Source: Hyalella azteca
Taxonomy: Eukaryota > Arthropoda > Malacostraca > Amphipoda > Hyalellidae
Assembly (NCBI RefSeq): GCF_000764305.2
Contig: NW_025939050.1
Coordinates: 49,831 to 113,830 of the forward strand
DNA length: 64,000 bases
Reading direction: 5' to 3'
In this document: positions 8,474 through 20,611 of the stretch, in pieces
Layout: each line of letters begins with the position of its first letter
Numbering within the stretch: the stretch's first letter is position 1
Position numbers and translations under genes: made by a program
Notes under the pieces: model-generated
The model's database searches: none
What the model was told of the DNA's origin: nothing
The model's input: the letters and a program-made list of their open reading frames with translations, nothing else

Positions 8474-9876
8474 CGCACCATAAGGAAGCTCACTGCATAG
8501 CTGCATGCGACCCGCGGGCTGTAGTTTTTCACTTCAGAATCAACGTTCATGAATGATAAATGATACTGAATGAACATGATGAATTTCTTATTTACATCGA
8601 ATTTTAGGACCACAGACACTGCTTTAGTGCCCTCTAAATTTTATTAAAATTTAGATAAATTTTTATCGATAATATTATTTGAATATGTTTACGAGTTTGT
8701 CCGTATAGTAATTTTACTCTCCAGCAGTGAACCAATGAAATAGTCTTGCCTTATCAATAGAAAAAGAATGACTACCATGCCTCACAAAAAGTACTATTGA
8801 AAGAAATATGCGCATTAACTCTGGTTACATTAAATATAAATACCGTTGTGGCTGTAGAAATGTGCCACATGTAAGGGTTTCAAAGATATATTTCACCAGT
8901 CGCGAAGTCAGGGTAACTCGAACCAGAGTTGAGCATAATTCGTGACGTTGCAGCAAAAGCTCGCAGTGTGGCAGACATCAGTCTGAATTTGAGAATAGTC
9001 AATACTTTGGTACGGTTTACGACAACAACAAATTTAGAGTGCGAACGAATTACGATGTACCTATAGATCAGAGCCCAGTTCCTGACTAATGATCCGCGTT
9101 CTTTAGAAAGATGTGTATCTATACTACTTATCTTCAGTCCCAATCAAAGGAGTGTGGCGATTTAAACCTCACAGCGCGGCCCAAAGCTGGCCCGCTTCAC
9201 CGTTCATGTTGTATTCAGGATTTCAGAATTTTACAATCGATTTACCGAAAAAATTCTGTCCGTACGTAAAGCAACCAATTTCAATCAATTCACCTCTGAA
9301 ATCTCTAATTCACGAAACAAAAGCAAAAAAATCTGAAAAGAGTATCCAGGACAAATTCAAAACAGAAAATTAGAACACTAACACCCTATACATCGGCGAA
9401 AAACTAGCGTATTTGATATTTAATAATTGCAATAATTTATTGTTGTTCGGAATTATAATCGAACAATACAGTAATAACATCAACACAATTACTCTATGCT
9501 GCGCTAATTTCAGAAGAGGGCATTTGTAGGATAGGAAAACGTCAATATCTGCAAGTTGGAGGTGCTCACGCTCAACCATGATTTGGACATGAGCCATCGG
9601 AAGAGAATGATGAGGGCAGACGGACTGTTCTCATTCAATGAGTATGTTAATATCATCCAACACAATGCAATCAATCAAGCTGTTTTAGCTACAGAAACGA
9701 TAACATCAAAATTAATTTTGCGAAAATATTCACGTGATGCACTTAATTTGCACTTGTTCGAACGCTCTCATACTAAATTATGACTTAGTCGCAATCTCGT
9801 GAGTGGACGCCACTGAGCGCATGACAGCGGACGTCTCCTGACCTGCAAAGGACGGGGAACGTCCCCTCTTAACTAA
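8474..9876. other. No gene recognised
   Basis: Short open frames on both strands (8880-9143, 9113-9373, 9370-9597, 9556-9783) overlap each other and match nothing I know. Confidence 0.5.
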
Positions 9877-9952
9877 GGACTTTTGGACGTCTAACTTCCT
9901 CTGCAAGACGAGCACTTCAGTCTCAAATTCTGACGCTGGCGTTCAAAAGTCC
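9877..9952. repeat. Short inverted repeat (hairpin)
   Basis: GGACTTTTGGACG (9877-9889) and CGTTCAAAAGTCC (9940-9952) pair with one mismatch across a 50-bp spacer, in a GC-richer patch that also holds the near-palindrome GGGGAACGTCCCC. Function unknown. Confidence 0.4.
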
Positions 9953-12873
9953 AGCAAAACCAGACAAGAGCTGCTCGAGTTGGACACTTGCTGACTCATT
10001 AGTAAACTGCCGTGAGTAAACATGTTCTGTCCTGAGCTGTGCTGGGCGACGGGACTTGGTTTCAAAAGCCATGTTTTCTGAGACCATAAATTTAAAGAAT
10101 AATATTAGGTTATAATTAGGGGGCGTATGAGCATTGGCAGTTGAGTGAATTCACCCGGTCAAACAGCTTATATATTTGTCGCAGAATATAAGACTGATAG
10201 TTCATAATCCAGACTGAGACATTAACTTAATTTAATTAAAAAACTTATGAATATAAACTTTACATTTGGATCATCCGACATCATATGTAAATAAGATAAC
10301 GGGGGCATTTAGATTTGGACAAACTGAGTGGTGACCCATTTTTCTCTATATATTATCCTGTAATTAGTCTCTTCAACAGCTGTCAATTTCGATCTATTTA
10401 AAAAGTTTTTATGAACTTGAATTCTGTACAGTCTGATATAAACTGTGCAAGACATTTCAGAGCGAATAACAGCACATAGCATCTATCTTAAGTTCAAATA
10501 TTACAATTTAATAATGCCAGTGAAATTTGGCCAAGAAATGTACTACAATCACTGAACGGTTAATTTTAAACATGGGATTCTTATCAAATACAGAACAACG
10601 ATACACTGTTTAAATAGTGGACAAGTTACCGGGAATTGCGCGCGACTTTCCACTGAAATACAATGAAAGTAAAATTTTCAAATAGAGTGTAATTACACTT
10701 TCTTTTCCTTTTAATTTTTCTTAGTAATTTTTTATTTTTCTAATTTCGATTTGCACAACAAAACATTATAGGTTTACCTGGCATTTTCTTTTAATGCTTT
10801 AAAATATCTGCGACAATAATTAAATAGCAGTTAAACCAAATAATTCGTAATATCATGCGTGTCATATTTATCAGAACAATTTCAAATTCAGTAAATTGAA
10901 GAGTGTAGAAGATGATTCCTACAAATCTCCTCTTGTAGGATAATGAACCTGACTACACGTTGCGTAAGCAAAATAACTCCAACAAGTATTTCAGATTTTT
11001 TTTCTTGAAGACCTTCATTTAATTTAATCATGTACGTCTGGTCACCAACTCTTAATATTCTCATTGAGTTAAAAACACAGTCACTAAACTGCGTGCGCTC
11101 GGCAGCCGAAAGACTTCCGACTGAGTTTATAAAAATTTGGATCATAGTAGAAGAAATTTTCTCAGCCCGCGGCAGGTTTACAAAGGAAAGCAGCACAACT
11201 TTAAAACAAGTCTTATCCAGCCATAACTGTCAATTAACGTCTGCCGTTGAGACAGCCTTAGGCGGACTTTGTCTTAAGCTTGTCCCAAAGCAGCATTGCA
11301 AACCCAGTTTGACTGAAATCAAAACTGATAACAATAAATTTTGCATTACCTGCCCTTGCTGCAGCGCATCTATATGGCAACACAACAATATTCACTTCCC
11401 ACCCACTGGCACGCAGGCTTTGGTATTTAGTGTCCCATATGAAGCTTTGGCATTATGCATGTTATTATTCATTGGTTTCATTCTATATTATTCATATGCA
11501 ACGCAATAAGAAATTGTTTACATTGAAATTTCTGAAATGTACATAAAATATCGCATGACTGCTTCTCACATTGACCGTTCGAGGAACATTAGACAGCTTA
11601 ATTTTAGTTTCTTGCGAGATCAACGGCCTACATGCAGATAGAATTCTCACACTATACATCGCTGGCCAGGTAGATCTGTTCCTAAATTCTACGAAACATA
11701 ATAAAATATTATGATTTTAACAAAATTTTAATCACATTATAACATTCGAACTTTAGTATAATTAAACTTTCAAATTAAAAAAATTTATTTGTATCAAAAC
11801 CATCGAAATAAATAAACTAGACATTTCCTTTTATCTTTTATCTCTTAGACATATCTTTACAAGTTACCTCGGCATAAGCATCAATTTGAGAGCAAGTTAT
11901 TGTGGCCAATGTGTATTTTGACTTAGAAATGTTGTGAATGATTTTATCTTAATAGCGTCTACTTGGGGATAACCTCAGAGAAAATTTCGATGTAAAAAAT
12001 AAGTTAAATAGACTTTATGGACTTTCATCTTCATTTAGGCGACCACTCGACACGACAAATTGATATCTAATAAATGCAGCTCATCAAAATAATTGGTTTC
12101 TTGGTATTTTTTAATTGAACGACGTGAGCAGATGAAGGTTATTCAGGATAAAGGATAATATGCTAACTCGACTAAACTTCGGGGCACCCCGAGTTTCTCA
12201 CATCGAAAAATTTAACTAACCTTTAGTTCACTGTTATGTTGACTGTCATAACTTGAGCGGCTGGCAAAATAAACACCCGCCGTGGTCTCCTCGCTTTTTG
12301 GACATGTCCTGCCTCGGCAATGGAATTCAGGAATGCCACTGAATCACCCGCGGATTCACTTATTGTGAATCGGCTCAATGCCGGTTTAATATCATAGAAA
12401 TCGAGGCATACAGAAATATAAAGCAGGATATATCTAGTCGCCGCCCAAATACAAAATGTTGGTGGAGCATCGATGATTATTGGTGGATACAGTTGAAATT
12501 ATAGGTAGGGCACCGATGACAGATCGATGCGGCATCAACGGCGTGCCTGACCTATGATGCACCTATAACCTACCAATGACTACCCTACCCGGAAAACTCT
12601 ACTTTCGCCAATAACTATTCATTGGCGCCGGTGGCACATAGTTGAGCCACCGATGGCCACCTTCAAAATTTAGTCGATAATATATTTACTTTAGTTTCGT
12701 GACCGATGCATTTGCATTTGCTGATATTGATTCATACGATAACACATTCTGAAGACTACGGATACATATCCACCATGGCAGAACAAGTGACAATATTAGA
12801 CATGTTGCAGTTACAAATTATCACAGTACCAGACACATACTTCGTGATTACTCCATTTGAAGAAACTCCTTGT
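9953..12873. other. No confident gene; one long unassigned open frame
   Basis: The stretch includes a 159-codon open frame at 11030-11509 (+). It encodes a Cys-rich patch (CITCPCC) and a hydrophobic C-terminus (ALCMLLFIGFILYY), so it could be read as a membrane-anchored peptide, but I recognise no family and a minus-strand frame (10888-11196) overlaps it. Chance remains likely. The rest is AT-rich, with GC-richer sequence around 12280-12660 containing GATCGATG/CATCGATG words. Confidence 0.4.
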
Positions 12874-12941
12874 CTGCAGGATTCGTCCTCTGATCTCCTT
12901 CACGCGAATCCAAGTCTTTACCGCTGAGCTATCAGAGAGGT
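12874..12941 (-). other. Degenerate tRNA-like / pol III promoter sequence
   Basis: On the minus strand: GATAGCTCAGCGGTAAAGAC, a good A-box and D-arm, followed ~35 bp later by GGACGAATCC, a weakened B-box. The acceptor arms do not pair, so this is not a functional tRNA. It is more likely the head of an old SINE or a tRNA pseudogene. Confidence 0.45.
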
Positions 12942-15045
12942 TTTTTTTCACTCGAGTTAGTGATTTGATCGAGTTTTGCACTCGATCAAATGACAGAAGT
13001 TAGTGCTACATCATAATGATTAGATGGTTCCATTAACAATTTTACATGAACATGCTGCTATATTCGAGTAAACAGTCGCTGAAAGAAACTCCATTTATCC
13101 ATAACGAATCTTGTGTCAGCTTAGAATATAGGCTACGGGAAAATGTTTGAAAAGTATCGAAGTTTCATGATGTGGAAATTACACCAATTTTGACAGGTTC
13201 GAAATATTTTCGCCAAGAATATTCCGGCGTGAAATAAGGAAATAAGGGTTTCACTTTAGCTTAAAAATTTTGTTAGCACTTTGCTTCTGTCTGTCAGTTT
13301 TATTCGTATCTACCGAATTCACCCTAAATTTTTGTTAAATTTGCTTGTCTAAATATTAAAAGCCAAGCAAACAGAAGGAAGTTATGGTTTCGTCCTGATC
13401 TTGAATGACCCGCAACCCAGTAACTCTTTTCTACGTTCTAATTCCTCCGTACACTACTCAGTTTGTGTAATCGGTTATCGATGGCTTATAAGAGATTTAC
13501 CGTCAATGCTCCATCGATGATTCAGTGTCTGTAAATCATCGATGTTTTATCGATTACCGCACCCATATTCGCCACTTTCTCGATTTATTGTTGTTTCACT
13601 GTCGATTTTTTTTTCAGAAATGGTCACCCATTGTTATGCCACCTATCCGAATCTGCCATTGCCACGTTATAATCATCGTTGCGCCACCCATCGTTGATGC
13701 TAGGATATTATAGTTGAGTATAGTGCATGGTTGCTACGTTATAGGCATTATGAGCTGTATATAGCTTGTATTAGTAGTATGTTGTCAACACAACTACATA
13801 TATGACTGGGATTTTCATTCTTATTTCAACCATTTTACTTATGACTGCTGGTCATAAGTTTTAGCATTCGTTGTAATGAATGTGGAAACAGAAGTGGAGG
13901 CAAAAGCAAGAGCTCGAACGAGATTGATTTTTTGCTTCATTTATCGACAATTCATAAATTTTACTTTTAAACCTCATATAATAAATCACGTTTAGAAGGT
14001 TAGCGCTGTAATATTGTAATCAGCTATATTGCACAACAAATAAAGCACATGTTCGATCTAACAAATGTTCATAAAACTACTTTGTTTGAGCTCATTATAA
14101 GATGACAGTAAAGTTTTGGGTTAGTTATTTAATTCTGATGTATGAGAATATATTTCTGGCACATATAGAAATACGGGACTGTGTACATGAAGTTTATGCA
14201 AGATAAATATCTTGGGTCATTTGAGAAATGCTTCTGTTAAAATAAAATACGCTCGAAACCGTCCCTTTACACGACTGAGTTTTTTCGAGCTCACTAAAAA
14301 GCCTCTTCTCTCGAATTGTAATTCTTCTCTCGATTCTAATTATCGCCCCCCTTCATGTATATAACCATACTCAAATCAGCATATTGAGTCAACAAAAATG
14401 CTCTCTCAAAGTCGCCTGCTCGTTGACCCTCCGCATATGACTTTCAATCCAATTACCCAGCGTCAATTGTGTTCATTGAGCTCTTGAAGTCGTATCAATA
14501 CAATACCCGATTCAAAGTAATTATGATAACACGCGACAAGCCCAATAAAGCACCTTAACTTTCTTCTGTTTTGAATAACTTCAATGAAAATTTTTATTAT
14601 ATTCAATTAATTTTTGAGATTGTGTAGCTTAGATGTCATTCGTTAACAATAAGAATTGACTACTTGCCCCAGGAGGAGCACATTATTTTCATGAACTAAT
14701 TGTAATGCTGGCATGAATTAACAACAATTAAGGACGCCAAAGTCTTCTGCTATTGGAGGCAAAAACCACTAGAAACAATACACATGGAATATCGCACGTG
14801 CCCATGCATCTTATTTATCCGAGTGATTAATCATCGTCTCATATTTTAATTGGTTGCTAATTACGATTAATGTAATTTATAAATCGACAACTTTTAGTCA
14901 AAACGATGGTAATGCATTTATTTATTTTTAAATCGTGATATTTGTTTTTCTCTGAAGTTACGCGTCCAGCAATCAAACCATGCATGCCGTCAATCATTCT
15001 TGAAGACGTTCCCACGTCGTCACGACATTCGTTGAAAAAGTTCAT
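12942..15045. other. No gene recognised
   Basis: AT-rich. 13490-13700 contains several ATCGATG words and CCACCCATCGTT-type motifs that loosely mirror 12450-12660, possibly a very degenerate inverted-repeat element. Confidence 0.4.
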
Positions 15046-15165
15046 TGCCTGTAATCAAACTTGATCCACAGCCTGTACTCAAACTTGGTGCGGAGCCGGT
15101 ACTCAAACTAACTTCAACCGGAGCCTGTACTATACTTGATCAGGAGTCAGAACGCAAACTTCAGA
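15046..15165. repeat. Degenerate 24-bp minisatellite, about 5 units
   Basis: Units begin at about 15047, 15071, 15095, 15123 and 15146, following AGCCTGTACTCAAACTTG. Spacings are 24, 24, 28 and 23 bp. Confidence 0.75.
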
Positions 15166-15785
15166 GCTATCCAAGGGCATGACTAAATAGAATGGATTTC
15201 CATCCCAGTGAAATCCATAGCCGTAAATTGCATACAACTTCTGCATCCGCATTACTAGCAGCATCTGTGAGTGTATTACTCTACATTAACGTCACATAAT
15301 TTTCATTCCGGCATTGGGGCCCGGCATTGGGGCAGCTATGTAGAACTCGAGAACGAGAGCAGCCTTCAGAAATACTTTAATTCATACATCGGGAGGCACT
15401 TCTGAAGAAACAACGACTGTAAATCATTAAAATGATTCGGCAGCCACAATCTGTGTTCAGATGCAATTAAAAAAATTTCGATGCGATAATGTGAATTTCA
15501 TCGACAAATGAGGTTACATAACTACAGTTATATAATGATAATAAGATTACTGCATTAATCCGTATCCGTAACTCATCGGACTTGATAAGATGCTCACAAT
15601 TCGTGCTCCACCCAACACTGGTTCCGGCAGCGCTCTTCACTTTTAAGAGAGCGCTCTTGAATTCATGCGGCAGTCACAGCGCTGTAATTAGTTGAATGAA
15701 AGATAGTACCAGTTACTTGGATTCCCTTGCAACAACTATCACGGCGGATGCATTAAAAGTCTGAGTAGTGACGCATTGCTGTTAT
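15166..15785. other. No gene recognised
   Basis: No recognisable feature. GGCATTGGGGC is duplicated near 15312-15334. Confidence 0.45.
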
Positions 15786-15897
15786 ATGGACTTGTCTGCG
15801 GCCTCGTCTAAAATGGACTTGTTTGCGGACTTGTCTAAGATGGACTTGTCTAAGTTGAACTTGTCTAAGATAGACTTTCCTAAGATGGACTTGTATG
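15786..15897 (+). repeat. 15-bp in-frame minisatellite (KMDLS-type repeat)
   Basis: The unit GACTTGTCTAAGATG recurs with period 15, with point changes and one longer spacer at the start. Because the period is a multiple of three, a frame spanning 15768-16049 translates it as repeated (K/L)-(M/L/I)-(D/N)-(L/F)-(S/F/P): MDLS, KMDLF, KMDLS, KLNLS, KIDFP, KMDL. I see no other coding evidence, so this is called as a minisatellite. Confidence 0.7.
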
Positions 15898-18800
15898 CTT
15901 TCTTGTCTTTCTTATTCTACCGCCAAGGGCGAAATATAAGTCCAATATCCCGACATGATAAGTCTCCTGGATGCACGCATGAACAGCCTCTATGTATTTG
16001 CAGTGCAAAGCTTCATACACACAAACAAATTCTCTTACATAAAAACTAAGAAAAATACACATAAGATTATCCTCTGAAGCAAATTGCTCAGGAAAAAAAT
16101 CAATGAGATTTATAAATCATTAAAGAAATTTAATTGCAAATCTTCATAAACTAAAATATGTTAGTCAGAAATGGGCTTGCCCAACCCTCATTTAATACAG
16201 AACCACTTGTTAACCCTCTATAATAGACCACATTCGAATAATATGCAGTCAATCGTCTGAGAAATTTCACAGTCAAGGAAATGAATATACTGACATATAC
16301 AATCCTATCTGGTAGCCTGGCGTTCCCTGGGCTCGAAAATTCCTGTTATATTAGAATCCCACTGTCCCAAGTCTCGCAAATTCGATCTTAGCGCGATCAC
16401 TCGTAATAAGAGTGATCTCAAAAATGCTAAAAATCATCTTAGTAGCACCTACTTCAAAGCTTGAGCGTGTCTAAACTGCATACGAGTTGCATCATCTCGA
16501 GTCAACTGGCAACGCTTCCTTCAACTCACGAGAAGATCAAAGGAGCGCTTTATCACGCCGCCGCTGCTCCGGCGCTCATTAGTTGCGATCACCAGCAAAT
16601 TTGTCAAGATCCATTGAAGGATGACCATGCCCATCGCATCATTCAGTGTTTTGTAGCCGTGATCCTGCCAACCATTAATATCAGGCGCTCACTAACAGGC
16701 TATTTGGTGTAGGTTAAAATGTTATGTTTAAAATGTTATTTTGTTAAAAATGAGAAGTATCAATATTCAGACGTATAGCGTGTCGCGACAGACAAGTGTG
16801 CACTCGATTTATTAACTATTTTCTGGCCATGAGTAATAGCAATACCATTTATTCGGAAGCTATTCCTAAATTATGAGTGCATTGAAGCAGTTGTTCAAGG
16901 TTCTAAAAAGTTCCAAAAAATTGAAAGTGATATAAAAAGAATGTGAACCAAATCTTGGGAACATTTTGTTTGCATAGGCTGCATCAGCGGCCAGTAATCA
17001 ATTTTTGGTTGGTTGAACATCGTCCTAATTTTTTTCAGAACTGACATGCCCTATTGGATTTTTCGTAAATGGGAGGCACTTACCTTCATCAGAACCAGGC
17101 ACAGGCAAATAATGAGCTGCTTTTCCGAGCATCCGGCGACTAATTTGAGAGCAGATGTTCCTCCTCGAGGGCCGCGATCACAGCAGCAGTGTAGGACGTA
17201 CAAGTGATTGGACTGCAGAAATTTTTGAACGCCGAATGCGGTGCAATAATCAAACCTCGTCATAAATTTTATGTTATTTTTTTTACCTAAAGCGCTATTT
17301 CTCAGTATCTGTGAGTGAAGTTGCAGTCTTCATGCTCTACTAAATTCCACTTCCTTGGCTGAAGTTTCAAGTCTAGATATGGGTACAAGTAGAACAAATG
17401 AAAGTAAAATTGTACATAATAATTCGATTCTTGAATAATTTCGCAGAAGATTGATTTCCGGAAAAGTCTTGTGAATACCAAAATGGTAATCAAGGCGATT
17501 TTTTGAGCAGAAATTAACTACGTTTAACGAATTTAAAGTTTTAAAAACTGGAACATGTTAACCGGGGCCAAAAGTTAAAATAAAATATGCGTTTAAAATT
17601 CATTTTTAAAGACAACGCTTCTAAAGAACCCGGTGTCTCTGGCGTTACACATATACAATGAATTTCTAATTGTAATATGAAATAATATAAAATCAATTTT
17701 TTTAATTTGTTTTAAAGTAAAAAAATTAATTTTTCAAAATTATTTATTCTGTCAATTGATACAAGCATTGTCTCCAATTTTACACAAGTGTGCAAAATTT
17801 CAGATTGATTGGAGAGGTATATAGAAGTGTGTTGAATATTGATTATATGATTTGTAGCAGACAAACAAACAAACCAACAAGAAGTGAAGTTAAAGAGAAG
17901 TGGTGTAATAGTGATACATATTCAATAACTTCATGGACTCACGCAAGTGGTTTATGACAATATTAATTTGAAGAAAAATTTTCACTTTTCCAAATTCACT
18001 CACTATTTAAATCTCCATTTTGCGTTATCTAAAAAATCTGTGACGTAATTTTTTCTCCATTGCTCCATTTTACCAAGGGCTCGGTCTCGGAATAAGCTTT
18101 CCTATTTTTAAATGCACGTACAATTCATCGCAGGCTACTCTAAAAACCTATGGCCGGTCCCAACTGCTTCGTTTTGGGATTTTGATCATAGGCTGGCAGG
18201 CGCTGTATTGAGAAATGGAGAGCCGGCCTCAAAATTCGGGATATCGATGGCTTTCTAATCTCTTTCTAATCCGCTGGGCGTCAGTGCGGCAGTCATACGT
18301 CTTCTGTTTTATGTGCCGGCATGTGTAACATCTGGGCGACATTATTCCCGTCGCCAGCACTTTAGGAGACAACGTACGTTTCAAGCAATATAAAGAAGAC
18401 AAATTCTCCTTCCTGTTCGGCACAAATAATATAAAAGGCAGCATGTACAGTATTTTTCAGAAATTCACAACGTAAAATATTCATTCTATTTATTCATTTA
18501 CGGGAACTCCAGAGATAAAAAAGCTACGAATTGTTCCATGTTATTTCCATCATGATAGGAAAATTAATACAATATTACTTTTATTCGTAGCATGAGCGTA
18601 TAACTTCTACTACAGCATCGAACACTTGGGATTTTTTGTACATATATATATTGCGAATAGGTTTTGCTATAGTATTTATACTGAAACTTTATTTTTCCTC
18701 TCAAAACCGGGAACTAGAACACGTGAATTGAAAGTAACATCGTCCAGATTCTAGATGAACTGAAATTTCATTTATTGTCCCGGCATACGTAGGTAAACTT

Positions 18801-20166
18801 CAAATTTTCAGCATAGATTTTGTGCACTGTGCATGAAATTATTGAATATTTTTTTAGGATTGGTACTGCATCTTTAACAGCGTTGGTACCGATTGTAATA
18901 TATGTGTGATAGTAATTATTTCAATTTTCTGAGAATTTTATTCAACTTCATGATTTCAATAACACATTATTACTTGCATAGCTTTTAATCGCATTTGGTG
19001 CTCTTAAACTATAGGGAATAATAGCCGACCATCAACCTGTCATGCACTTATTGCGATTTTTGATGCAATCAAATTTTATCAAATTCAATTTGAAAAAAAA
19101 ATCTGCAACCGAAAAAGTATATGTTGCAAATATATGAATAGGAAAATCTCTTGCATAATAATTATTGATATAATCACATATATTTGAATGAGGTACTAAC
19201 ATGAGATGCATAGTAAATTATCGAAGATATAAATTCATGATTATTATTTATTAAAACTAGTCATATCCAGGAGCGAATTAAAAATTCAAAGCAACCTTAA
19301 TTTTCGACACATTTCATTGAAGTCAGTGAAACTTTTTTGCTTCGTTTTTGTGCATAATTACTCAGCACAAATGCGAACCCACATTTCTCAGTGGACAATA
19401 TTGCAGCATTTTAACGGGCGCGGTGTAGAGCTATGCGGAATATTCAGGAAGACGCCGCATCTCTCTAGCTCTTCCTCTCTAAAATGTGAAACATGACACG
19501 GCAATGTTCTCAAATAGTTTAAGTGATATTTTCTCTCGAAGTTCTGCTTTCGCTGATGAGCGTATGGCTGCTCACCAGGCTCTGCGACCTAATGACTATG
19601 TAGGAACTTGGCGCGCTTCCATGTAAGNTATAAGAGACAGAGTATATTCGTTCAGATTCAGATCATAAAAACTAGCGCAAATGCTTCTTTCTCATTTATT
19701 CCTCAGTCGAGGTATCTTCAAAAATGTAATATGCTTTAATCTGATGAACTTTTTTCGCAATTTTTCACTCGATGACTCTTCGAAGACATTAAGTTCCATC
19801 TCACTTTACTTGGTGAGAAGCAGGCATTTAATCAATATCGTCTGAAGCCGTCTGATCGAACACAAGCGTCAACTAAATTTTGACAGTGGTATAAAATAAC
19901 CCTTATGTCGTATCATGTTTTTAACAACATGTTGTCCACGCATAGACGAACAGAAGAGGATCAATTAGTGTTAATTCACGTATTAGTGTGTAAGGACTCT
20001 GACATGTCACCATGTTCAGGTAATTGTGTCCACAAGATCCTTGCGTGTAGCCATGTACGTTGGTTCAGTTCAAAGGACTCTGACGTGTAGGCTGTTTAAA
20101 TACGAGAAACACACTTCACACGGAAGGTGTTAGGATCCTCGCGTGATGTTTGTGATGTGTGTTTGT
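15898..20166. other. No gene recognised
   Basis: AT-rich with several short frames (16461-16712, 17013-17207, 18229-18444) lacking motifs. At 17770-17900, a GTGCAAAATTTCAGATTGA motif precedes ACAAACAAACAAACC, a pairing often seen in dispersed arthropod repeats. One ambiguous base (N) lies at 19628. Confidence 0.45.
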
Positions 20167-20335
20167 TGAGCACCGTCGACTGAACGATGAACACTGTCGA
20201 CTGAATGCTGTGCACTGTCGACCGAGTACTCAAACACTGTCTAATGAATGATGTAAACCGTTGACCGAGTGTTAAATACTGCCGCCTGAATGTTGTGCAC
20301 TGGCTTCTAAATGCTGTTCACTGCCGACAAATATT
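20167..20335. repeat. Degenerate ~24-25-bp minisatellite
   Basis: Repeats of a CACTGTCGACTGAATGCTGT-like unit, about seven copies, with substitutions in each (for example CGACCGAGTACT, CGCCTGAATGTT). Confidence 0.65.
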
Positions 20336-20413
20336 CTTTATTAGTTTGTTGTTAGGAGCTTCTTAGACTGAAATTCTGTGTTACTGAGCAGGTGCTTTGA
20401 AAGCTTCAATATA

Positions 20414-20609
20414 GGGTAACAGGGGTCATCGGGCCAACCTCTTTTTTTTCGATTAAATTTTTGTTAAATATTTACTTGATACCGAGTCGTTCGAATTTTC
20501 TTCTAAATTTACTACAAATCAAGAATATGAAGCAAAATGGCACATATTGACTCCCGGCAATGGGCCTTTGGCATTGGGACAAGGCGCCCACCCCATGGGT
20601 TCTTTACCC
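20414..20609. mobile_element. Possible small TA-flanked MITE
   Basis: Begins GGGTAAC just after TA (20412-20413) and ends TTACCC just before TA (20610-20611), giving short inverted ends (6 bp) and a TA duplication. Both subterminal regions hold GGGCC-type words. The inverted repeats are very short, so this is tentative. Confidence 0.3.
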
Positions 20610-20611
20610 TA

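Noticed and set aside
8112..8619. Two minus-strand open frames of 73 and 98 codons
   Set aside because: They lie across the SINE and its duplications.
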